This document shows, piece after piece, positions 61,601 through 64,000 of a DNA stretch of 64,000 nt. Location of the stretch: assembly GCF_026151205.1 (NCBI RefSeq), contig NC_087082.1:9122901-9186900 (forward strand), read 5' to 3'. Made by a program: the position numbers and the translations under genes. The first letter of the stretch is position 1. Every line of letters begins with the position of its first letter. The stretch comes from Bolinopsis microptera (Eukaryota; Ctenophora; Tentaculata; Lobata; Bolinopsidae). Under the pieces are notes generated by a model. That model was not told where the DNA came from. It made no database searches and worked only from the letters and a program-made list of their open reading frames with translations.

Positions 61601-62589
61601 CGGTCTAATTGCAGGCGCTGGCAAAACTCCAGCACACTACATTACTTAAACTCTTACATTAATTGGACCAGTTCCAAAACTTGTCTCGACGGTTACATTT
61701 GATTTTGTCCGGTTCGGTTAATTTTGTCGAGTTTGATATAAGCCATGTATTATAGTCGTCTACTTTGATGAACTTCATGACACGATATCATTATTAGCTT
61801 TTATCGCTTGCCAGGCTTAACTCGACGCCCCTTATCGATATTCATATTCATTCAACGTTCTGACTGAGGAATAGTGTTTAGATATAACGCCAATTTCAAA
61901 AGTCATAGTACCTTAGTTGTATTTATTTGGAAGTCCCCAATTCCATTTCATATTTTCCATAATGATCTCATATAGCTAGAATTAAGAGTAAAATGTCAAA
62001 TTTGTTGGTCCTAGCACTAACCCGGAGGGGTTTATAACACATAACACCGGCACGCTTAAGTTATATTAAAATAACCCCTCGTGCTAAAGCACGTCGGGGT
62101 TATTTTCATAATAATCCCTCGTGCTTCGCACTCGAAATTATTATAAATTTTTCCCGCGCGTCGCGGGAAAAATTGAAATATAATCCCTGCGCATGCCGGG
62201 GTTATGTGTGTTATAACCTAATACTATACATTACACCGTTATATACATTGAAACACAGTCGCGCCGCGCATTCATTGACCACAGGCTATCTATACATCAC
62301 ATCTCCGCAAGCAATCCTCGCGCGCTGCACTGCACGCTGGTTGTCATGGTAACGGACGGAAGGACAGATGACAACATATTCAGACCTGCCTACCGCTATC
62401 TCCAAAATCCACGTTTTTCTGCAAAAACGTCCATTCGTAACCTTTCACTATTGCCTTTTTTCAAAAGGGCGAACGGAAAAAATTAAGACTTGTACGATAA
62501 AAAGTGATAAGCTTTATCAATTAAATACCACTCAGCCCTCTTCGAATACCCTGGCAGTCACCCCCCAGAAATTGGCAGGGAAACCCTAG
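35107..62589 (+). CDS. SH3-tyrosine docking adaptor, Cas (p130Cas/NEDD9)-like, 14 exons
   Basis: Exons: 35107-35238, 35391-35555, 35807-36147, 36337-36467, 36584-36720, 37529-37615, 38516-38648, 41120-41329, 46221-46312, 56947-57170, 57891-58094, 59057-59468, 59654-59818, 62536-62589. All have GT/AG borders, and phases join into one 828-residue frame ending TAG; the last exon is the least certain. Residues 1-64 are an SH3 domain closest to Cas proteins: ALALYNNEAEDSDELSF, GWHLC, GVAPSNYLQILVKPM. Behind it are many docking tyrosines: YDSP (Y74), YMVP, YFNP and YRPP (YxxP, Crk-SH2 type), YMDM (PI3K p85 type), YDEVP, YAEIED. There are also proline-rich runs (RPLPPTPP, exon 12) for SH3 partners. 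Cas proteins relay integrin/FAK/Src signals at adhesions. The Cas C-terminal FAT-like domain is not found, so family placement is moderate; another SH3 docking adaptor is possible. Confidence 0.8.
37740..38400. repeat. Interspersed repeat family, tandem full and partial copies (intron 6)
   Basis: Blocks from 37740-38200 recur in part at ~38261-38400: AAAACTGGGTATTTGTTGAG, TTTAATTGCAGG and GGGTGTCATTGTTTCACAGT. Other blocks (AGTTAGAAAGTATAT..., CTGAGAGAGTAGATTAATTAG, CCAACTTGAGCTTGAGATA) recur at 60.67-60.98 kb. No coding content. It is a non-autonomous element of unknown type. Confidence 0.85.
39030..39175. repeat. 44-bp tandem repeat, three copies (intron 7)
   Basis: GTTTTCACTCACTAATATAC followed by ATGTAAATAGTGTAAAAAGTGGTA occurs three times in a row with a single difference in the last copy, so the expansion is recent. 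Confidence 0.9.
40105..40218. repeat. 27-bp tandem repeat, four copies (intron 7)
   Basis: The unit GCAGTAGCACTGTATAGTTT plus ATACAAT is repeated four times with few changes. Related GTACTTACTT...ACAGTAAAGTA doublets follow at 40276-40330. Confidence 0.88.
41700..42539 (-). CDS. Secreted single-exon protein nested antisense in adaptor intron 8
   Basis: The frame has 279 codons from an ATG at 42539 to TGA at 41700. Residues 1-22 form a signal peptide (TLLTVLLWGLLGVV, cleavage near KT-RT). The rest is one soluble domain with TTWHLAMNLNPSDGHMMSY, a tryptophan-rich LVWRHPVSYIAIVRHHAGEVD block, DAVKVFRFKE, LCxxC-poor composition, FYLLGTDFGAGWKELGRSGR and a terminal GYKLGLTVEAE. There is no membrane anchor. 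I recall similar secreted proteins with the WRHPVSYIAIVRHH block from cnidarians, without a known function. The gene lies inside a 4.9-kb intron of the SH3 adaptor and reads the other way, so the transcripts would be antisense only over intron sequence. A 28-bp piece around its stop is duplicated just downstream (41664-41692 versus 41706-41734). Confidence 0.8.
   Translation of the reverse strand: MNVATLTLLTVLLWGLLGVVKTRTIERAEKMEPRTTWHLAMNLNPSDGHMMSYTVGWTDDVFIGTHAEALTNDYLNRLVWRHPVSYIAIVRHHAGEVDAVKVFRFKESDRSMLSRFNATDPGREVVTEGGPLQVSVSNHAQNMDEDTIFSVGGDLAFNWIYTNNGHRVVMTGGHLSTVDSNDDKTRGLGNDLQCNPKTGVSIKKWASEVLNIASGYFYLLGTDFGAGWKELGRSGRGSFGNYAIFVSEEANSFPGPGYKLGLTVEAESKPWFDWHGGDM
42540..43568. other. 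Intron 8 spacer between two nested genes; one ~100-bp tandem duplication
   Basis: Two diverged copies of a ~100-bp unit (GGAAATAAAGTC...ATTGTAGCTACTATAAGT) lie at ~43280 and ~43380. Otherwise AT-rich DNA with no gene seen. Promoters of the divergently placed secreted gene and GPCR should be in this ~1-kb interval. Confidence 0.6.
43569..44674 (+). CDS. Divergent seven-helix receptor (rhodopsin-class GPCR-like), one frameshift
   Basis: Two overlapping frames together make one seven-helix protein of ~368 residues. Frame 1 (43569-43934) has an N-terminal tail with an N-glycosylation site (NMT) and helices 1-3 start. Frame 2 (open upstream of its first codon at 43928, to TGA 44672-44674) continues with FCVLVLTVVKTINIMRPFY, i.e. 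helix 3 ending in an NIMRPF motif in place of DRY, then four or five more helices, a PLMNAALFPTILILRK helix-7-like end and a basic tail. The change of frame is near 43890-43915 and looks like a one-base indel; a short intron is not supported by good splice sites. It is either a recent pseudogene or an assembly error. The ligand is unknown. It lies single-exon and same-strand inside adaptor intron 8. Confidence 0.65.
44870..45235. repeat. Two diverged ~185-bp tandem units
   Basis: GATCGATGAACAAT recurs at ~44898 and ~45082, and ATAATGATATTCGTTC with ATTCGAATTCAT at ~45027 and ~45188. The same short word GATTAAGATGAT is scattered through both units. Non-coding, in adaptor intron 8. Confidence 0.75.
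45640..45990. repeat. Two diverged ~185-bp tandem units, different family
   Basis: ACGCAACCTATCAACAAT occurs at ~45675 and ~45854, each followed by GTGGTTYCAAA/ATGGTTTCAAA and by TTCACCACGCA or TCTACCACGCA. No coding content was seen. Adaptor intron 8. Confidence 0.75.
46581..46620. repeat. Homopolymer of 40 C
   Basis: An uninterrupted C run just 3' of exon 9 of the adaptor gene. It resembles the C tract that ends the foldback at 22.8 kb, but no arm sequence adjoins it. It should form G-quadruplex on the other strand, and its length is probably unreliable in the assembly. Confidence 0.9.
47505..47594. repeat. 12-bp array of seven CACGTG palindromes
   Basis: The unit ACCACGTGTTAC is repeated so that CACGTG falls at 47509, 47521, 47533, 47545, 47557, 47569 and 47581, exactly 12 bp apart. 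It lies in adaptor intron 9, ~140 bp before the full-length LINE. Confidence 0.92.
47969..51901 (-). CDS. LINE ORF2: APE-type endonuclease, reverse transcriptase, RNase H, zinc knuckle; intact
   Basis: A 1,310-codon frame without breaks. Residues ~1-60 are Asn/Thr/Lys low complexity. Residues ~70-290 are an APE-like endonuclease: ATEPYSN, IIGSDTNSHHTLWG, SIIDLTI, NSDHRYI (catalytic SDH). RT spans ~500-780: KSFRTITLSPV, GVFLDIEGAFDNVS, RRGCPQGGILSPFLW, LQAFADDLLSLAEG (ADD). RNase H spans ~1020-1150 with its full acidic set: CYTDGSRTDSGSGAG, YQTELTAIIEA, IWSDSLSSIQA, GNEKADELAK. Near the end is a zinc knuckle, CPKCGDGEETVSHFLGQC. The protein nicks DNA, primes cDNA synthesis on the target and degrades RNA. 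There is no in-frame ATG at the start, so initiation probably follows ORF1 termination. All catalytic residues seem intact. Confidence 0.93.
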   Translation of the reverse strand: MHDGGVSVASTTVPQTNNIPPNNTTHSNTNINTQQNNNNNNTNNNKNKNKKRHNKTQRGRLCQKTTHKNGKNCLDSYSITQINLKRKFNAWKTLLANIHGRKNPVILATEPYSNNKNIIPPINKDLSNFYYKIGDKRPRAAIVLHKNLTAKCWELTQFTTPDQVAVKIQLSSTELILAASYMDINGPVPPQETSPLAKYANDNNIPLIIGSDTNSHHTLWGNKTCNTRGEELLDFLSSLGLSCANKGSSPTFLNSRGHNSIIDLTITNQLGGDLISNWHVSDLYSNSDHRYIMFDITTGPKKEPKQIRLVKNTDWDRFDEILSNNPNLNNTQINTTTEIDHNIDIINTALKEAFEEACPITYISSSVRKPPWLTREVEEAQRGIRQKLITARKKKTDALWLALRESNKQYNRLISNSQRNAWRTFCQETESVKESGRMNKILKSCNDNKHTLEAVYKPNGDITKNAEETLEVMTQTHFKDSVTDPPVPPPGPLPITTTLLNTIYSPDRIEEALKSFDPLKAAGPDTLKPIIIQKAWTHIKDITRTIMTKNHETQHIPTLWKESLGIFLPKPGKTDYNQPKSFRTITLSPVMLKLQEKVILWHMQHDLNIAKDINKRQFGFKKGCSTEAALHKVTHTIERRIAKKGYVLGVFLDIEGAFDNVSFKAISDAIKTTKVDPATAQWIINMVTNRFITLNHKDKSKRVRIRRGCPQGGILSPFLWNLVVDDLLAYTARDIPGYLQAFADDLLSLAEGNDLDIIWNRTRKTINTIEKWCQTKDLSISALKTQIVMFTWNKKWTLRPVVVGNTTIGLSKSAKFLGVTLDSKLNFNEHITNTTKKATASLMQCRRAVGPTWGMSPKTCKWMYTAVIRPILSYCCSIWIRATQTDTNARKFKRVQALALRMMSGAMPSTPFIALNHLTNTPDIILFLRGEAAKGTARLQAYGSLTLETIAPRKGTITTHTTINKQFMVDLNIPPKAERDLSIPTMMLERRFTVTTPGADNIEYRGSLQNTIDNIPSETITCYTDGSRTDSGSGAGYIITTDNNNTTLDERSFKLPDYCTVYQTELTAIIEACKYLSTYTNTHIIIWSDSLSSIQAISSPSTRSRTTRDCYDTLNTLGSTNTLEIRWIAAHIGLWGNEKADELAKNGTTSESTLNCPIPQSYIKRLINDKVTKLNQESWITNGPRHTKLTLGHKNINIIKNLNTTLSNNRQNYRTAVHLITGHCGLNKHLHTIHKSDTSACPKCGDGEETVSHFLGQCPAIAQIRGQYFRDYYLSVNDIFDNQHISTIVNFTNHTKRLVVPEELDQTGVT
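51906..53213 (-). CDS. LINE ORF1 protein (RNA-binding/Gag-like), intact
   Basis: 435 codons starting with ATG (53213). The N-terminal ~250 residues are rich in serine, glutamate and lysine (disordered), with RRNRELHRQRRNSGRD and KRRRKQKSKSERQKE as basic nuclear/RNA-binding patches. The C-terminal ~180 residues are folded (LTLIVTKAEALSDACDHITR, DGARIEVEDKPSAITIAETL, WVDVSPQGEEYLM). They contain no CCHC knuckles, unlike many I/R1-type ORF1 proteins. The family role is to bind the element RNA as a ribonucleoprotein. It ends RNRS-TAG four bases before ORF2 opens, suggesting coupled translation. Confidence 0.85.
   Translation of the reverse strand: MSNSGETQQIDNITETAESESISSTTTNELLRLEVLEDSTSVCPSNNSDDLLKSPQIDNSNIRRKSYISENSTSTDHTIRQQLKYSNIKGDAVEDLRRRNRELHRQRRNSGRDSVASGNRGLHDQDLFEDESDVPAVSLSSPAEATAAPSEVSPMEVTDAKAPAVESKPESMPIQDNTGSGSSGMDKTRKPEQPETSTAILPVQKSGAEKRRRKQKSKSERQKETDTSDCETEAVKLTDPDEVFRKGDPLLTLIVTKAEALSDACDHITRLLFVVSQPLKITLLQPTIDGARIEVEDKPSAITIAETLRREGWNVTETDVWNRYQFPVPFQLSGLEHAADGLDPVTLVRGLISRNVHYGLPLDSIRYVSHAWETVKVEAAEGGTAAARRRMRLWVDVSPQGEEYLMKTGHLLCTLTAAVRLREAPRNRTFRRNRS
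54431..55123 (+). mobile_element. 5'-truncated second copy of the same LINE, 12-bp TSD
   Basis: It is nearly identical to the 3' end of the LINE at 47.7 kb, in the opposite orientation, ending in an A-rich tail interrupted by G. The TSD AAGACTTACCAT lies at 54419-54430 and 55124-55135. The piece encodes the last ~150 residues of ORF2 (zinc knuckle CPKCGDGEETVSHFLGQC and RLVVPEELDQTGVT), with one visible replacement (ITNGPRH to ITDGPRH). 5' truncation is the usual result of incomplete target-primed reverse transcription. Confidence 0.95.
55136..56946. other. Adaptor intron 9, 3' part; no gene seen
   Basis: AT-rich intron DNA. No ORF with protein-like composition and no inverted repeat was noticed. 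It ends in the acceptor CACTCCCCAG used by exon 10. Confidence 0.55.
58201..58236. repeat. (GA)n microsatellite
   Basis: About 13 consecutive GA dinucleotides, flanked by GATA, 100 bp 3' of exon 11 of the adaptor gene. Confidence 0.9.
60670..60985. repeat. Second copy of the 37.7-38.2 kb repeat family
   Basis: It shares several blocks with intron 6: AAGTTAGAAAGTATAT, ACAATCCCTGTG/AAATTCTGAGAGAG, TAGATTAATTAG and CCAACTTGAGCTTGAGATA, in the same order and orientation. Divergence is moderate. Confidence 0.85.
61285..62037. mobile_element. Candidate non-autonomous element with 17-bp terminal inverted repeats
   Basis: TTATAAACCCCTCCGGG (61285-61301) is exactly inverted at 62021-62037, enclosing ~720 bp. 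The left end carries a tandem doublet (GATTCTGATAATCCCGGCTC, twice, 61311-61365). The interior is non-coding. No clear target duplication was found, so mobility is only suggested. Confidence 0.55.
62068..62207. repeat. Cluster of four GC-stemmed hairpins
   Basis: The first stem-loop (62068-62106) pairs AAAATAACCCC and CGTGCT with AGCACG and CGGGGTTATTTT around an AA turn. A second lies at ~62108-62144 (TCGTGC-TTCG-CACTCG). A third at ~62146-62174 pairs AATTTTTCCCGCG with CGCGGGAAAAATT. A fourth at ~62181-62207 pairs ATAATCCC-GC with GC-GGGGTTAT. Each top half begins with a TAAYCCC-like word. Confidence 0.8.
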
Positions 62590-64000
62590 CTAGAAGGATG
62601 TTGACAGCACCAACTAGGTATTTACTAATGGTGTGGTTGCTCTTAAACCGTGTGCACGTTACTACGCGCCCTGTTCACACCCCACACGCATTCTCAACAC
62701 CTTTAGTAACGTCTTTACCCTAGAGACTTGGACTGTTCTTGTACATAACTCAACCATTGTACCTCTGTTATTGTGGTCCAGTGTTATAGACACTGATCTG
62801 TGCTTATTGTCCTGATCAGTTATTGGACTTTACTAATACCTAGAATGCAGCCACCACTAGAGCCCTGAACTTTACTAGTGTAAAGAATGCAGTCACCTAG
62901 CTATTTATCGTGGATCAGTTCTGGTGGAATAGTTCAGGTTTACATGGCATGACTGTAGTTATTGCCCTGATGAAGTGACGACATGTATCCCCCGCCCACT
63001 ACTCCTTACAGTTACATTGTGTCCTAAATGTAGACAAAGTTCATTGTGTTTCTATATATATATATAATATATATACCTTAGATATACTATGTGTTTCTAT
63101 GTCTTCAGCCAATTGCCAATTTGAAAACTGTACAAGTTTTGATATATATGTATTTAAAGTTACTTCTAAAAATACCTTCTAGATAGAATTTCTAGTTTAC
63201 TGAGAACGGTGTGGAGTCATTCTCTAATTTTGGATGTTTTTCCGTTAAGTTTTATACAGGATTAAGTTTTACGTACTAGCGCCCTGAAAAATAAACAGTA
63301 TTATGTAATATGTATACTGTGTAGTATAGTGTGAATACTCTTATGGGATATTAAACATTAAACAAGGTTTGTAGTACGTTTACGTAGACAGTAGCTGCGT
63401 TTTAACAGTAACCGGCATATTTACTAAACAAAAGTGTTCAGTTACCAAAAACAGGTATACAAATTCTGGTGTATTTGGAATTATTGTGCATCATGTGACT
63501 GTATTTACTTAAAGTGACTGTATTTACTAAAAGTGACTGTATTTACTAAAAGTACTCACGCTGTTCTGTTTCTGTTGCTAAGTACCGGACATCACTTTTA
63601 ACATGTACTAAAATACTCTAGATGACATAAAACAGTAAACACTTACAAATACCCCCAAGAGAACGCGCCATAATATGAGTTCATTACTCACACAAAAATA
63701 TCATTTAATACTCGACTAGTCGTCAGGTATTAATACATCAAATCAATTAGGACACTGTCCCGTTTGTTGAAGCCTCTAGGGGACACAGCAATGTTCGAGC
63801 CTGGCTGGCACATTATCCTCATTAATATGCCCATGTTTTATGATGTCAGGTATGTTGGAGCATATTTGTGGGTGTTGAATTTCACTCAACAGGATTCAGC
63901 TCACTTATCTGACACTTCTTAATTTTAAAAGTTTTGTACTGGAACTTGGAAGTACCGAGCACTGGGATTTTGGCATACAAACGCGTGGAACTGCATCCTG
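62590..64000. other. 3' flank of the adaptor gene; no gene seen
   Basis: It probably includes the 3' UTR: an AATAAA occurs at about 63287. Short TA microsatellites lie at 63055-63075 and a three-fold TGACTGTATTTACT repeat at ~63497-63550. No convincing coding frame. Confidence 0.5.

Noticed and set aside
62633-62815. ORF downstream of the adaptor stop
   Set aside because: Short, no homology, likely 3' UTR.

Overview
The window is nuclear DNA from an animal. It is AT-rich, it contains two genes with many GT/AG introns, and it uses TAA, TAG and TGA as stops. It carries several retrotransposon groups (Ty3/Gypsy, two LINE groups, a Penelope-type GIY-YIG fragment) and small inverted-repeat DNA elements. 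The secreted single-exon proteins at 9.0-10.4 kb and 41.7-42.5 kb and the divergent GPCR look most like cnidarian or other non-bilaterian proteins. That placement is inference from memory of such families; nothing here fixes the species.

Layout. 0-4.2 kb: most of a large protein with a FEN1/XPG-like PIN nuclease core and a C-terminal cysteine (CXC) motif; its first exon lies left of the window. 4.3-8.3 kb: 150-bp tandem repeats, then a 5'-truncated, frameshifted Ty3/Gypsy element. 9.0-10.4 kb: a secreted protein made of three almost identical domains. 11.0-20.4 kb, minus strand: a TMEM63/OSCA-type mechanosensitive channel gene, for which I assembled 18 exons. Its longest intron holds a nested Ly6-like secreted gene and a 46-bp minisatellite that abuts a splice acceptor. 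20.8-22.8 kb: a large foldback repeat bounded by G and C tracts.

23.6-29.6 kb: a degraded LINE whose ORF1 combines a PHD finger, a coiled coil, an AlkB-like 2-oxoglutarate dioxygenase and the start of an SGNH esterase. Its RT is split by two DNA transposons with exact target-site duplications. 29.6-34.2 kb: a Penelope-type GIY-YIG ORF, another LINE fragment, a long-TIR element and a LINE-like tail.

35.1-62.6 kb, plus strand: a 14-exon, 828-codon gene for an SH3-tyrosine-docking adaptor resembling the p130Cas/NEDD9 family. Intron 8 contains two single-exon genes (a secreted protein on the minus strand and a GPCR with one frameshift). Intron 9 contains a full-length two-ORF LINE with a 12-bp TSD and a second, 5'-truncated copy of it with its own 12-bp TSD. 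61.2-62.2 kb holds a cluster of stem-loops.

The host genes (channel, adaptor, secreted proteins, GPCR) are not an operon and show no shared pathway. The main theme is host genes with introns swollen by mobile DNA. The most unusual item is the PHD-AlkB-SGNH LINE ORF1, followed by the FEN-like/CXC protein.
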